Part shown: positions 53,169-63,423 of the stretch, one piece after another | Layout of the letters: each line of letters opens with the position of its first letter | How positions within the stretch are numbered: position 1 is the stretch's first letter | DNA from: Idiomarina rhizosphaerae | GTDB taxonomy: Bacteria; Pseudomonadota; Gammaproteobacteria; Enterobacterales; Alteromonadaceae | Direction: 5' to 3' | DNA: 64,000 nucleotides | Assembly: GCF_024159085.1 (NCBI RefSeq) | Contig: NZ_JAMZDE010000005.1 | Location: 62,001 to 126,000, forward strand | Made by a program: the position numbers and the translations under genes | The notes under the pieces: model-generated | Databases searched by the model: none | What the model was told of the DNA's origin: nothing | The model's input: only the letters and a program-made list of their open reading frames with translations

Positions 53169-54698
53169 CTAGCTCATCCGTTTACGAGATACTTCATAGA
53201 TATCCGTACGACGATCCTTTTTATTCGTCACCGAGCCTTCATGATGCAAATAACGCAGTTCATCCAGATTTAAATCTGAAAACATCAGCATTTCCGTGTT
53301 CGGCGTGGTCTCCGACATAATCGCGTCGTGCGGGAAGGCAAAATCCGAAGGAGAGAATACTGCCGACTGCGCATATTGCACATCGAGACTTTCCACTTCC
53401 GGCAAGTTACCGACACTGCCACAAATCACGACGTAACACTCGTTCTCTACCGCACGAGCCTGAGCGCAATGCCTAACACGCAGGTAGGCGTTACGGGTAT
53501 CTGTCCAGAACGGTACAAACAGAATTTCTAATCCCTCGTCCGCCATTATGCGACCCAGCTCAGGGAATTCCACGTCATAGCAAATTAAAATGCCAATGCG
53601 TCCGGCATCAGTATCGAAGACTTTGACTTCGTTGCCGCCTTCAATGACCCAGTCGCGCTTTTCGTGCGGGGTAATATGCAATTTGTACTGCTCTTCTACC
53701 GAGCCATCGCGACGACACAAATACGAGACGTTATAAATACTATCTCCGTCCTGCACCGGCATCGATCCCGTAATAATATTGACGTTATAGCTGACTGCCA
53801 TTTGCGACATTTCACGCTTAAACAGATCGGTGTACCCAGCCAGAAAGCGAATTGCATCCATTTGCTGGCTCTGGTCAGTTAACCCCATTAACGGCGCATT
53901 GAAAAACTCCGGAAAGACGGCAAAGTCACTTTGATAACCCGACAGAGCATCAACAAAGTATTCCACCTGCTTCAGCAGTTCTTCTACCGACTCCACCGAG
54001 CGCATTTGCCACTGCACGGCACCCACACGCACATTCTGAATACGGGTTGTCAGAATATTGTCTGAAGGCTCGTACAGAAAGTTATTCCACTCCAGTAAAG
54101 TGGCAAAGCCGCGTGACTTTTTATCTTCCGGAAGGTACTTACCCAACAGACGTTTTACGCTAAAGTCATTCGCCAGCTGAAAGGTCAGGATCGGGTCATA
54201 AATTTCACGCCGCTGCACTTTGTCCAGATACTGACTTGGCGTCAGTTCATTTGCATATTTGTGGTAATTGACAATACGGCCACCAGCCAGAATGGCGCGC
54301 AGGTTGGCCTGCCGACACAGCTCTTTACGTGCATCGTACAAGCGACGCCCCAAACGATAACCGCGGTATTCCGGGTGGATTAATACATCCAGCCCATAGA
54401 GCGCGTCACCTTTTTTATTGTTAAGAATCGCTTCTCTGTGGCCAATTAAATCGTCATAGGCGTGAGGGTTAGAAAACTTGGTGTAGGCCACCTTAACCGT
54501 TAAGGCGACACCGACAATGCGGCCATTATCTTCCAGACAAAACTGACCTTCGGGAAAGTCTTTTATCAGTTTTTCTATGGTGAACTGGCTCCAGGAGCCG
54601 CCTATGTCTGTGTAAACAGCATCCATTAATTCTTTTAACTGTTCGTAATCTTCCAGCCGCAAATTTCGTATTTGCAAATGCAGTTCATCGGGGCTCAT
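53169..54698 (-). CDS. GNAT acetyltransferase / carbon-nitrogen hydrolase fusion
   Basis: 509 residues. Residues about 1-200 form a GNAT domain (acetyl-CoA loop HPEYRGYRLGRRLY), residues about 225-490 a nitrilase-superfamily amidase with the E-K-C triad E264 (VFPEFF), K339 (YKLHI) and C373 (LICYDVEF). This two-domain type is common in marine gammaproteobacteria; its substrate is not established. The stop is five bases from the stop of the EAL-HDOD gene. Confidence 0.92.
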   Translation of the reverse strand: MSPDELHLQIRNLRLEDYEQLKELMDAVYTDIGGSWSQFTIEKLIKDFPEGQFCLEDNGRIVGVALTVKVAYTKFSNPHAYDDLIGHREAILNNKKGDALYGLDVLIHPEYRGYRLGRRLYDARKELCRQANLRAILAGGRIVNYHKYANELTPSQYLDKVQRREIYDPILTFQLANDFSVKRLLGKYLPEDKKSRGFATLLEWNNFLYEPSDNILTTRIQNVRVGAVQWQMRSVESVEELLKQVEYFVDALSGYQSDFAVFPEFFNAPLMGLTDQSQQMDAIRFLAGYTDLFKREMSQMAVSYNVNIITGSMPVQDGDSIYNVSYLCRRDGSVEEQYKLHITPHEKRDWVIEGGNEVKVFDTDAGRIGILICYDVEFPELGRIMADEGLEILFVPFWTDTRNAYLRVRHCAQARAVENECYVVICGSVGNLPEVESLDVQYAQSAVFSPSDFAFPHDAIMSETTPNTEMLMFSDLNLDELRYLHHEGSVTNKKDRRTDIYEVSRKRMS

Positions 54699-54820
54699 TA
54701 TCTCTATCCTGATCTAAAACAACTTTACCGACAGTCTACACGTAATTGGAATAAGGTTGCATCAGGATAATTAGCTGTATAAACTTCTGGACGTCCAAAT
54801 AAAAATAAAAAGGCTGACAC

Positions 54821-56161
54821 ATGACCAATGCTTCGCCACAACCGGCTAGCGCTAAAGCGCTGTTACCTCTGGCTTTATTCTTGATCCTGTTCTTAGGAAC
54901 CGGATTGTATTTTCAAAGCGAAGGGGTCGAATACGCGTTTTACCAATTACCCAGCCCGGTTGCGATTCTGCCGGCAATAGTTCTTGGCATTTTACTGAGC
55001 AAGCAGGAATTTGAAGAACGCATCGAAACCTTCGTTGGCGGTGTCGGCGACAATAACATTATTACCATGTGCCTCATTTACTTACTGGCGGGTGCGTTTT
55101 CGACAGTGGCAGAAGCAACCGGCGGTGTCGATGCTATGGTGGCACTGGGGCTAAATGTTATTCCGGCTTCTTTCTTGCTGCCCGGCTTGTTTATTATTGC
55201 CGGGGTTATCTCAACCGCAATGGGCACCTCCATGGGAACACTGGCAGCGCTGGCTCCGGTGGTTCTGGGCATTGGTGAAGCAACCGACATTAGCTTACCG
55301 CTGCTGGCCGGGGTACTTGTTAGTGGTGCCATGTTTGGCGATAACTTATCCATTATTTCAGACACCACCATTGCCGCAACTCGTACACAGGGCTGTACCA
55401 TGCGGGACAAGTTTCGCGCGAACTTAAAAATAGCCATACCAGCAGCTATCTTTACCGTGATTTGGTTAGTGACATACGATACCAGCCAGGTGCCTTTAGA
55501 AATTCCAGAGGCCAACCTATGGCTGTCACTACCTTATTTCATTATTATTGTTTTAGCGGTTATGGGGCTTAATGTCTTTGCCGTACTCGGGCTAGGCATT
55601 GTCTTAGCCGCCGCTTTTGGCATGTTCACTGTCAACTACGAATGGGTAGCTTTTAGTCAGGATATCTACGAAGGTTTTGGCAGTATGCAGGAAATCTTCC
55701 TGCTGTCGCTACTCATAGGCGGCTTGTCAGCGTTAATTCGTCAGCAAGGGGGACTCGCCTTCTTAGCAGGTTTTGTCGAAAGCGCAGCGAATAAGGTCAG
55801 TAAACACAAGCAGCGTGCATCGGCCATTGGTGTGGCAGCCCTGACAGCTCTGACAAATTTATGCGTCGCCAACAACACCGTTAGCATCTTATTGGCTGGC
55901 GAAGTTAGTAAACGTCTGGCTAAAGTGGGAAATTTAGCGCCGCGCCAAAGCGCCAGCTTATTGGATATTTTTGCCTGCGTCGTGCAGGGAGCTTTGCCTT
56001 ACGGGGCACAGGCATTGCTAATGGGAGCCAGCTTTAAAATCTCGCCGCTATCGGTCAGTCTGCATACGGGGTATTGCTTTATTCTGGCAGCAGTGGCTAT
56101 TGCTATTATCATCTGGCGTCGCCCTCTGGAAGACAGAGAGCCGACACCAGAAACAGCTTAA
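54821..56161 (+). CDS. NhaC family Na+/H+ antiporter
   Basis: 446 residues, about 11-12 membrane helices. Conserved family stretches include GAFSTVAEATGGVDA, GTSMGTLAALAPV, GAMFGDNLSIISDTTIAATRTQG and the C-terminal NNTVSILLAGEV. Exchanges sodium for protons, or a related organic cation pair, across the inner membrane, in line with a marine, sodium-based lifestyle. Ends one base before ridA's convergent stop. Confidence 0.93.
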   Translation: MTNASPQPASAKALLPLALFLILFLGTGLYFQSEGVEYAFYQLPSPVAILPAIVLGILLSKQEFEERIETFVGGVGDNNIITMCLIYLLAGAFSTVAEATGGVDAMVALGLNVIPASFLLPGLFIIAGVISTAMGTSMGTLAALAPVVLGIGEATDISLPLLAGVLVSGAMFGDNLSIISDTTIAATRTQGCTMRDKFRANLKIAIPAAIFTVIWLVTYDTSQVPLEIPEANLWLSLPYFIIIVLAVMGLNVFAVLGLGIVLAAAFGMFTVNYEWVAFSQDIYEGFGSMQEIFLLSLLIGGLSALIRQQGGLAFLAGFVESAANKVSKHKQRASAIGVAALTALTNLCVANNTVSILLAGEVSKRLAKVGNLAPRQSASLLDIFACVVQGALPYGAQALLMGASFKISPLSVSLHTGYCFILAAVAIAIIIWRRPLEDREPTPETA

Positions 56162-56554
56162 TTAATAGGTACTGGGCAGTTCCATAATGCCGTCAATTTC
56201 AATTTGCGCGCCTTTCGGCAACTGTTTTACGCCGATAGCCGCGCGAGCCGGATACGGCTCTCTGAAATGCTTCGCCATAACTTCATTTACAATGGCGAAC
56301 TGCCCCAAGTCGGTCAGATAAATCTGTACCTTTATCATGTCCTGCAGTTCGCCGCCGGATGCTTCACAAACAGCCGTCAGGTTTTTAAACACCTGCTCGG
56401 CCTGAGCAGTGAAATCCTCGCTGACCAGCTCCATACTTTCAGGCACCAGAGGAATTTGTCCGGAAAGATACACCGTCGTACCAATTTTTACCGCCTGTGA
56501 ATAAGTGCCGATAGCTGCTGGCGCTTTATCCGTTGAAATAATCACTTTAGACAT
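56162..56554 (-). CDS. ridA: Reactive enamine/imine deaminase RidA
   Basis: 130 residues, YjgF/RidA fold with the signature [12 protein letters not shown], the catalytic Arg in [12 protein letters not shown] (about residue 107) and a C-terminal [10 protein letters not shown]. Hydrolyses reactive imines from PLP enzymes such as threonine dehydratase. One base after spoT on the same strand, so co-transcribed. Confidence 0.97.
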   Translation of the reverse strand: MSKVIISTDKAPAAIGTYSQAVKIGTTVYLSGQIPLVPESMELVSEDFTAQAEQVFKNLTAVCEASGGELQDMIKVQIYLTDLGQFAIVNEVMAKHFREPYPARAAIGVKQLPKGAQIEIDGIMELPSTY

Positions 56555-56555
56555 A

Positions 56556-58661
56556 TTACTTCCTTAAGCGCGTCACGCGCTGAACATCCGGCATCTTACG
56601 AATATGACGTATCACATCCGCTAAATGCTTACGGTTTTTTATCGTTAAAGCCACATCAATAAAATAAATGTTGGCATCAATTTCTTCGGTCTGCAGACCA
56701 TCAATATTACAGCCCGTGGTTGCAATAGCCGAGGTTAACTTAGCCAGCACGCCCTGATTATTGACAATTTCGATACGAATTTCAGAAATAAACTCGGCTT
56801 CGGGTTTGTTATCCCACTCAACCGGAAAGTAGCGCCCCGGGTCATCTTCGTGTCCACGAACGTTTTTACACTCGCGTCGATGAATGACCAAACCTTTACC
56901 CGGGCTCACATGAGCAATGATGTCGTCGCCCGGAATAGGCCGACAGCATTTGGCAAAACTGACCAGCAGACCTTCGGCGCCCTTAATCGAGAGGCTTTTC
57001 TGTGATGCGTTGTCATCTTTTATTGGCTGTAAGTCACCCAATAGACGCTTCGCAATGGCCACCGACATCATATTGCCCAGGCCAATTTGTTTCAGCAAAT
57101 TCTCGCGGCTATCAATTTTTGTTTCCTGCAATACCCGCTTAAATTCCGACTCTGGTATTTCGTCGTAACTGACTTGCCCGAGCGCTGAGCGAAGTAAACG
57201 TTCACCTAGTTGTTGCGCTTCGTCAGCTTCCTGACTTTTCAGGTACTGACGAATTTTCGCCCGTGCTTTACCCGTTACCACAAAGTTTAGCCAGGCAATG
57301 TTCGGCCGCGAGTTAGGTGCTGTTTTTATTTCAACCGTTTGTCCGGTTTCCAGCGGTTTACTCAACGAATAAGTACGATGGTTAACTCTCGCACCTATAC
57401 AGGTGTTACCAACGTCGGTATGCACCGCGTACGCAAAATCTACCGCCGTAGCGCCCTGAGGCAATTCGGTAATCCGGCCATCCGGACTGAACACGTATAT
57501 TTCATCAGGGAATAAGTCGGACTTTACGCTTTCAATAAATTCAAAAGAGTTACCAGCGCTTTGTTGCAACTCTAACAAGCTTTGCATCCACTTACGCGCA
57601 CGTACCTGAGCCGTGGTACTGGAGTCATCTGATTGTTTGTACATCCAGTGTGCCGCGACACCGCGATCAGCCATCAGATCCATCTCTTCGGTACGAATCT
57701 GAATTTCTACCGGCACCCCGTGAGGGCCTTTTAAAGAGGTATGCAGCGACTGGTAACCGTTCGACTTCGGAATAGCGATATAATCTTTAAACCGAGTTTC
57801 AATGGGCTTATACAAATTGTGCAACGCCCCAAGAACCCGGTAACAGGTATCGACACTGTCCACAATGACGCGGAAAGCGTAAATGTCCATGACCTGTTCA
57901 AACTTCACTTCTTTGGCCTGCATTTTTCGATAAATGCTGTGCAGATGCTTTTCGCGGCCAGACACCCGCGCCTGAATATTGTTACCGTCCAGGCGCGAAC
58001 TGATTTCGCTTTGCACACGCTCTGTAAACTCGCGACGGTTACCGCGGGCACGTTTTACTTCTGACTCAAGCAATTTTCCACGCCAGGGGTACAGCGCCCA
58101 GAAGCCCAGTTGCTCCAGCTCATTTTTAATATCGTGCATACCCAGCCGGTGCGCCAGCGGAGCATAAATTTCTAAGGTTTCACGGGCAATACGGCGGCGT
58201 TTGTCGGGGCGCAGATGCTGAATAGTGCGCATGTTATGAGTGCGGTCAGCCAGTTTAATCAGAATAACCCGAATATCCTGCACCATCGCCATAATCATCT
58301 TACGATAGTTTTCGGCCTGGGCTTCTTCTTTGGAGTTAAACTGCAACTTATCCAGTTTAGACACACCCTCCACTAAACTGGCAACGGTTGCCCCAAAACG
58401 CTCGGCCAGATCTTCCCGGCTGGTTTCAGTATCTTCAATAACGTCATGGAGTAAAGCCGCCATTAAGGTTTCGCAATCCAGTCTCATGTCGGCAAGCAGG
58501 CTTGCAACCGCAACCGGGTGCGTAATGTAAGGCTCGCCGCTGCTGCGTTTTTGCGAACTGTGGGCTTCGTTTGCTACAACAAAGGCATCACGAATACGTT
58601 CCACCTGCTCGGACGGAAGATACTCACTAACCTGAGCCTTTAAGCCTTCAAATAAGTACAC
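56556..58661 (-). CDS. spoT: Bifunctional (p)ppGpp synthase/hydrolase SpoT
   Basis: 701 residues (E. coli 702). HD hydrolase domain with HDVIEDT (about 70-76), synthetase domain with the [11 protein letters not shown] and QSLHTS region, TGS domain ([13 protein letters not shown] near 390) and C-terminal ACT domain. Controls ppGpp in starvation. Downstream of rpoZ after a hairpin, upstream of ridA. Confidence 0.98.
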   Translation of the reverse strand: MYLFEGLKAQVSEYLPSEQVERIRDAFVVANEAHSSQKRSSGEPYITHPVAVASLLADMRLDCETLMAALLHDVIEDTETSREDLAERFGATVASLVEGVSKLDKLQFNSKEEAQAENYRKMIMAMVQDIRVILIKLADRTHNMRTIQHLRPDKRRRIARETLEIYAPLAHRLGMHDIKNELEQLGFWALYPWRGKLLESEVKRARGNRREFTERVQSEISSRLDGNNIQARVSGREKHLHSIYRKMQAKEVKFEQVMDIYAFRVIVDSVDTCYRVLGALHNLYKPIETRFKDYIAIPKSNGYQSLHTSLKGPHGVPVEIQIRTEEMDLMADRGVAAHWMYKQSDDSSTTAQVRARKWMQSLLELQQSAGNSFEFIESVKSDLFPDEIYVFSPDGRITELPQGATAVDFAYAVHTDVGNTCIGARVNHRTYSLSKPLETGQTVEIKTAPNSRPNIAWLNFVVTGKARAKIRQYLKSQEADEAQQLGERLLRSALGQVSYDEIPESEFKRVLQETKIDSRENLLKQIGLGNMMSVAIAKRLLGDLQPIKDDNASQKSLSIKGAEGLLVSFAKCCRPIPGDDIIAHVSPGKGLVIHRRECKNVRGHEDDPGRYFPVEWDNKPEAEFISEIRIEIVNNQGVLAKLTSAIATTGCNIDGLQTEEIDANIYFIDVALTIKNRKHLADVIRHIRKMPDVQRVTRLRK

Positions 58662-58727
58662 CAGTTAACTCCCCGGGTAATACCGGACTATGAATATACT
58701 TTCAGAATAAGGGGATTTGACGGAATT

Positions 58728-58751
58728 GCCAACGGCATTGATGCCGTTGGC
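58728..58751 (-). other. Perfect hairpin between rpoZ and spoT
   Basis: GCCAACGGCA / TGCCGTTGGC, a 10-base stem with a TTGA-type loop (58728-58751), lies in the 102 bases between rpoZ and spoT. There is no T-tract on the minus strand after it, so it may attenuate, process or stabilise the mRNA rather than terminate it. Confidence 0.6.
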
Positions 58752-58763
58752 GAACAGAAACTT

Positions 58764-59033
58764 TTATTCGATACCGCGCAGCGCATCTACCGCACGCAGT
58801 TCTTCAGCGTCTTGCTGCTTTTGAGCCGCCTGATCTTCAATATCAAGGCGTTCGTTGTCGATAAGGCCTTGCTCTATTTCACGCAAAGCAATAACAGTTG
58901 GTTTTTCGTTTTTTGTTTCAACTAATGGCTCTTTACCATTGGCCAACTGACGCGCGCGGCGTGAGGCTAACAAAATCAAATCAAAACGGTTACCAACACG
59001 GTCTACAGCATCTTCTACAGTTACGCGAGCCAT
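58764..59033 (-). CDS. rpoZ: RNA polymerase omega subunit
   Basis: 89 residues, beginning [29 protein letters not shown]-like as in E. coli omega (91). Assists RNA polymerase assembly and forms part of a ppGpp site. Between gmk and spoT, the conserved order. Confidence 0.98.
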   Translation of the reverse strand: MARVTVEDAVDRVGNRFDLILLASRRARQLANGKEPLVETKNEKPTVIALREIEQGLIDNERLDIEDQAAQKQQDAEELRAVDALRGIE

Positions 59034-59101
59034 GGTTTACTCCCAATAAAGCGTGAGTCGTATTTTTCGAAAGGCTAAGAATTATACGGAATTAAGGTCT
59101 A

Positions 59102-59734
59102 TTATCCAAGCAATTCCTTCAATACGCTTGAATATCTTATTTGCTGATGCGGCATTTTTTGTCGCTGAGCTAAAACGATATGCTCCAGCGATGCCAGGCT
59201 GTTGTTGAAGTCATCATTTACCAGTAGGTAGTCAAACTCATGATAATGCGACATTTCTGCCTGAGCTTTTGCCATGCGCTCGGCAATAACTTCGTCGGAA
59301 TCCTGTCCGCGAACACGCAAACGTTCTTCCAGAATTTCCAGACTGGGCGGAACAATAAAAACCGAACGCACTTCCGGGTGATGCTCACGAACTTGCTGAG
59401 CGCCCTGCCAGTCAATATCCAGGAAGACGTCTTTGCCTTCAGCCAACAAAGACTCTACGGCTTTACGGGAGGTGCCGTAATAGTTGCCAAACACACGCGC
59501 CCATTCGTAAAACTCACCGGCATCAATACGTTGTTCAAATTCTTCAGTACTGAGGAAGTGGTAATGGACACCCTGGACTTCTCCCGGGCGCGGAGCACGT
59601 GTGGTAGATGATACAGACACCTGCATGGACTGATCAGGGTGCTTTTCCAACAAAGCCCGAATCAGGCTCGACTTGCCTGCGCCACTGGGGGCCGCAATGA
59701 TAAACAAATTCCCTAACACCGGAGACGCGGTCAT
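59102..59734 (-). CDS. gmk: Guanylate kinase
   Basis: 210 residues from the ATG at 59734; the open frame to 59797 is not supported. P-loop [11 protein letters not shown] (about 13-23), GMP-binding [19 protein letters not shown]. Phosphorylates GMP to GDP. GAGAA lies seven bases upstream. First gene of gmk-rpoZ-spoT-ridA. Confidence 0.97.
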   Translation of the reverse strand: MTASPVLGNLFIIAAPSGAGKSSLIRALLEKHPDQSMQVSVSSTTRAPRPGEVQGVHYHFLSTEEFEQRIDAGEFYEWARVFGNYYGTSRKAVESLLAEGKDVFLDIDWQGAQQVREHHPEVRSVFIVPPSLEILEERLRVRGQDSDEVIAERMAKAQAEMSHYHEFDYLLVNDDFNNSLASLEHIVLAQRQKMPHQQIRYSSVLKELLG

Positions 59735-59810
59735 AACGGGTTCTCTTTTTAAGAAACGGACGATCACTGTTGGCGCGAAATAATAACACGGTTTCACACC
59801 GCGATGAAAA

Positions 59811-61058
59811 TTGAGTAAAGTATGGCTTTTAAGGACTCGTGGTATTACTTTGCAGACTCAATCGGCGCCTGTCGCAAAACCGTCTAAATTTCCCCTGCTG
59901 TTCGGCTTGCTCGTACTGGTATTACTGGGGCTTAATCTGCGCCCTTTGCTGACATCTGTAGGGCCGCTGACCGATGAGCTACAAACCATCACAGGTCTGT
60001 CTTTCAGTCAGGTATCGTTGTTAACCACATTGCCCATTCTAATGATTGGTTTAATGGCCTTATTTGCCGGACGCGTGACGACCGCTTTAGGCTACAGGCA
60101 AGGTATTGGACTGGGCTTGCTGATTCTTTGCGCAGGCCTTACCGCCCGGCTGTTTGAGCCGACCAGCACCAGCATGATTACCAGTGCTTTAGTCGGCGGA
60201 GTTGGCATAGCGTTACTGCATATCGTTATTCCGGAACTGACCAAACAACAGTATTTGAATCGTTTGGGGTTGGTCACTGGCCTTTGGTCTGCGGCACTCA
60301 TGGGCGGCGCCGCGCTAGGTGCTGTTGCTACCCCATGGGCTGCAAATTTATTACCAGAGCGCTTTCAGGCACTAGGCAGCTGGTCTCTATTAGCGATGAT
60401 AGTGCTGATTATTTGGTACTTACCATTTAACCGCACACCGGTTGCCAGTATTCCTCCCCGGCATCTGTTACTGCGGGCTCACCGTTACCCTCGCGCATGG
60501 TTACTGGGCATTTATTTCGCCTTAGTGAACGCCGGTTATGCCGGCTTTATTGCGTGGATAGCGCCATTTTATGGTGAGTTCGGTTGGCCGGCACAAAAAG
60601 CAGGAAATTTACTGGCACTGTTTTCTCTGGTTCAGGTTATCGGAGCTTTGCTGCTGCCGGCTCTATCGCGAACACAAGACCGACGGTTATGGCTAACAGC
60701 CGCAGTACTTATTCAAATGGCTGGCTTTGCGGGGTTAAGTTGGTTTCCGACCGAAGCTCCCTGGCTGTGGTCTGCACTTTGTGGCTTTGGCTTAGGTGGT
60801 GCCTTCCCGCTATGCATTGTTATGGCGCTGGATCATATCGATAACCCTGTGCAGGCAGGACGTCTGGTTTCTTTTATGCAAGGTATTGGTTTTATGTTTG
60901 CCAGCCTGATGCCGCTTTTAACCGGATGGTTCAGAGACGTTTCCGGCAATTACAGTTTAGGCTGGCAGTTACATATTATTCTCGGCATTCTCATTTTGCT
61001 GATAACCTGGCAATTTAATCCTGACAGCTACCGTGGCCTATTTAACTTGCGGGAATGA
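59811..61058 (+). CDS. CynX/NimT-type MFS transporter
   Basis: 415 residues, 12 membrane helices. [15 protein letters not shown] near the N-terminus is typical of the cyanate/nitroimidazole (CynX/NimT/YeaN) branch of the major facilitator family. The start codon is uncertain: TTG at 59811 without a clear ribosome site, or TTG at 59850 after AAGGA. Substrate unknown. It converges on the TetR gene with a 17-base overlap. Confidence 0.85.
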   Translation: MSKVWLLRTRGITLQTQSAPVAKPSKFPLLFGLLVLVLLGLNLRPLLTSVGPLTDELQTITGLSFSQVSLLTTLPILMIGLMALFAGRVTTALGYRQGIGLGLLILCAGLTARLFEPTSTSMITSALVGGVGIALLHIVIPELTKQQYLNRLGLVTGLWSAALMGGAALGAVATPWAANLLPERFQALGSWSLLAMIVLIIWYLPFNRTPVASIPPRHLLLRAHRYPRAWLLGIYFALVNAGYAGFIAWIAPFYGEFGWPAQKAGNLLALFSLVQVIGALLLPALSRTQDRRLWLTAAVLIQMAGFAGLSWFPTEAPWLWSALCGFGLGGAFPLCIVMALDHIDNPVQAGRLVSFMQGIGFMFASLMPLLTGWFRDVSGNYSLGWQLHIILGILILLITWQFNPDSYRGLFNLRE

Positions 61059-61632
61059 TTCTCGCAATTATATCCTCAGCTAAACTTTCCAGCTGCTGTC
61101 GAGAAATTTCTCGTCTGGCCATGGTGCGCAAACCAATAATATTGGTTTGTAATAAAAGGCCGAGACGTTCAGGAGACTGCGAACTACCAATTTCTCCGCG
61201 TTGCTGCGCCTGCTGAAACGCCTCTGTAAAGAGCTGTTCAAATTTATCAAGATAACTTTGTACCGGCTCGCTAAACGCTTTGTCTTCAGGCGTAAATTCC
61301 AGCAAAGTTTTTACCAGCATACAGGCCTGCGTTGGCGCACAAGTCGCTGTCATTACCGCAATATTACGGAGGTACAGACTTACTCCCTGCAGCACCGAAG
61401 ATTTTTGCGCTAAGGCTTGCTTAAACTCTTCCTCTGCGAGAGATGAGTATTCTTCAAGGGTCTCTTTAAAAAGGGCTTCTTTATTGCCAAATGCAGCATA
61501 AATACTTCCTGGCCTCATATCCATTTCTTCCTCTATGTCTTTCATAGAGGTTGCGTGGTACCCCTTGCGCCAGAAAAGCTTCAGCGCATTGTTAAGCGCT
61601 GTTTCCCGGTGAAATTTAGGCGTTCTGGGCAT
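61042..61632 (-). CDS. TetR family transcriptional regulator
   Basis: 196 residues. N-terminal DNA-binding domain with helix-turn-helix TSMKDIEEEMDMRPGSIYAAFGNKEALF (shown in parts: TSMKDIEEEMDM then GSIYAAFGNK, about 28-55), then an all-helical ligand domain. The C-terminal part contains ATCAPTQACMLVKTL, a two-Cys segment seen in the YxaF/AcuR-like group. It is divergent from the photoactive yellow protein gene and convergent with the MFS gene, so either could be its target. Confidence 0.9.
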   Translation of the reverse strand: MPRTPKFHRETALNNALKLFWRKGYHATSMKDIEEEMDMRPGSIYAAFGNKEALFKETLEEYSSLAEEEFKQALAQKSSVLQGVSLYLRNIAVMTATCAPTQACMLVKTLLEFTPEDKAFSEPVQSYLDKFEQLFTEAFQQAQQRGEIGSSQSPERLGLLLQTNIIGLRTMARREISRQQLESLAEDIIARIIPAS

Positions 61633-61690
61633 TATTTTTATCCTTAATTATTTACCTGAGGGCAAGTATAGACCTGCTTGTTGTTAATTT

Positions 61691-61704
61691 CACTTTAAGA
61701 AGTG
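61691..61704. promoter_or_regulatory. Possible TetR operator
   Basis: Inverted repeat CACTT-TAAG-AAGTG in the 143-base region between the divergent TetR and photoactive yellow protein genes. Short arms; suggestive only. Confidence 0.3.
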
Positions 61705-61775
61705 TTAAGAAAACATGATCTAAATGTCTCGGGACCAACTATTAACCCATACATTTCGTACTTAGAGGAAATACA

Positions 61776-62153
61776 ATGGAAATTGTTCAATTCGGTTCTG
61801 ATGATATCGAAAACACATTAGCTAAAATGTCAGATGACAAGTTAAACGACATTGCCTTTGGTGCTATTCAGTTAGATTCCAGCGGTAAAATTATTCAATA
61901 CAACGCCGCCGAAGGCGACATTACCGGTCGTGACCCGGGCGCTGTAGTTGGTAAAAACTTCTTTAACGAAGTTGCGCCATGCACCAACAGTCCTGAGTTT
62001 AAAGGACGCTTCGACGAAGGCGTTAAAAACGGCAATTTAAACACCATGTTTGAATATGTTTTTGACTACGAAATGCAACCGACCAAGGTTAAAGTTCATA
62101 TGAAGAAAGCTTTAACCGGCGACACCTACTGGGTATTCGTTAAGCGACTATAA
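61776..62153 (+). CDS. pyp: Photoactive yellow protein
   Basis: 125 residues, no gaps against the classical Halorhodospira halophila protein as I remember it. All chromophore-pocket residues are present with the same numbers: Y42, E46, T50, R52 and the chromophore-bearing C69 in APCTNSPEF. The protein is a PAS-fold blue-light sensor carrying p-coumaric acid as a thioester. The start has GAGGAA. The adjacent ligase gene supplies the activated chromophore. In I. loihiensis this photoreceptor has been reported to affect biofilm formation. Confidence 0.99.
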   Translation: MEIVQFGSDDIENTLAKMSDDKLNDIAFGAIQLDSSGKIIQYNAAEGDITGRDPGAVVGKNFFNEVAPCTNSPEFKGRFDEGVKNGNLNTMFEYVFDYEMQPTKVKVHMKKALTGDTYWVFVKRL

Positions 62154-62154
62154 A

Positions 62155-63423
62155 GTGACAGACTCGCTTCAGCAGCACCTTATTGTTACTGTCATCGGCG
62201 ATATTATCGCCGATGAACTTGCGCGTATGCGTCCAGCTGAAAGTGAGTACTGGAAACGTCGCCAATGGCATGAAGACGACACGTTAATAGCAAGACACAA
62301 GTCAACCAAAGACAGTGGTGAGGATGGAGTTGCAGTTGATTCGCTGGAAAGGCTGGCGTTAGCCGGCCGGGTAGTTCAGTTCTTTCATATGGGCGACAGC
62401 GGAGTTGAAGATTACCTTCTGCGCCGTAACAGTCTGGCCGAATGGGCTAAAATTGTTCTGAAATCGCGGCAAGTTCACACCCAAAACGTAACAGTTACAA
62501 CTTCTGGCAGCACCGGGCAGCCCAAAGCCTGCGAGCATTCATGGAGTACATTGGTTGAGGAAGTAAGGGAGTTTGTCCGTATCTTTGACAACGATTATGA
62601 GTTACCTCCAGCTCGTATTGTCGCTTTAGTGCCCAGCCATCATATTTATGGCTTTTTATTTACTATATTGCTGCCGCATCTTGTTGATGCCCCAGTTCTG
62701 CGCGGCTTTAAAGCTTATAGCCATGTTCGCAACGGTGGCTTACGTGCCGGAGATGTTGTTGTCGGTTTCCCTGAATTACTCACTCAGTTATCGTCAGAGA
62801 TGCCACCATTACCGCCCGGAGTACTTTTTATCAGCTCTGCCGGACCATGCCCGGCCAGCACCTTGCACCAGTTATATGCCATAGGTGCAGCACGCACTGT
62901 CGAAATTTATGGTAGCTCAGAGACTGCCGGTATGGGTTACCGAAGTAAACCCGAAAACAACTACCGTTTGTTATCCCGCTGGCGCAGGAATGCAGAAAAC
63001 CATCAGCAGTTAATTGATAGACAAGTAAAAGTTATTTACGAAATACCAGATAATACCCAATGGCATACAGAGGATGAATTCCAAATCACCGGACGAGTCG
63101 ACACGGCAGTTTCGATACGTGGGATCAATGTGTTCCCGGCTCATATTGCTGAGTGTCTACGCCGACATCCGGCGGTCGCCGATGCAACGGTACGTCCGAT
63201 GAGATCCGACGAAGGCTATGGACTGAAAGCCTTTATTGTTTTGCAGGAAAGTATTAGCGAAACGGTAACTGAACAAAGTGTTCAGGCCTGGTTGAGCGAC
63301 AACCTCTGTGCTGCAGAAATACCTGAGCGCATTAGCTTTGGGAACCAGTTACCTATAAATTCCATGGGTAAGGCGCAAGACTGGAGTGTCGATAACTCGC
63401 CAACCGGTAAGCCGTTAAATTAA
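62155..63423 (+). CDS. p-Coumarate:CoA ligase for chromophore activation
   Basis: 422 residues from GTG at 62155, one base after the pyp stop, without its own clear ribosome site. ANL adenylating enzyme: P-loop TSGSTGQPK at 116-124, A5 motif YGSSETAG, hinge TGRVDTAVSIRG and catalytic K406 in NSMGKAQDW. Shorter than plant 4-coumarate:CoA ligases, like other bacterial PYP-linked ligases. Its product p-coumaroyl-CoA loads the photoreceptor. The tyrosine ammonia-lyase that makes p-coumarate is not in the window. Confidence 0.92.
   Translation: MTDSLQQHLIVTVIGDIIADELARMRPAESEYWKRRQWHEDDTLIARHKSTKDSGEDGVAVDSLERLALAGRVVQFFHMGDSGVEDYLLRRNSLAEWAKIVLKSRQVHTQNVTVTTSGSTGQPKACEHSWSTLVEEVREFVRIFDNDYELPPARIVALVPSHHIYGFLFTILLPHLVDAPVLRGFKAYSHVRNGGLRAGDVVVGFPELLTQLSSEMPPLPPGVLFISSAGPCPASTLHQLYAIGAARTVEIYGSSETAGMGYRSKPENNYRLLSRWRRNAENHQQLIDRQVKVIYEIPDNTQWHTEDEFQITGRVDTAVSIRGINVFPAHIAECLRRHPAVADATVRPMRSDEGYGLKAFIVLQESISETVTEQSVQAWLSDNLCAAEIPERISFGNQLPINSMGKAQDWSVDNSPTGKPLN

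Noticed and set aside
59735-59797. Longer N-terminus for guanylate kinase
   Set aside because: Guanylate kinases start about 12 residues before the P-loop; the extension is not typical and the internal ATG has a ribosome site.
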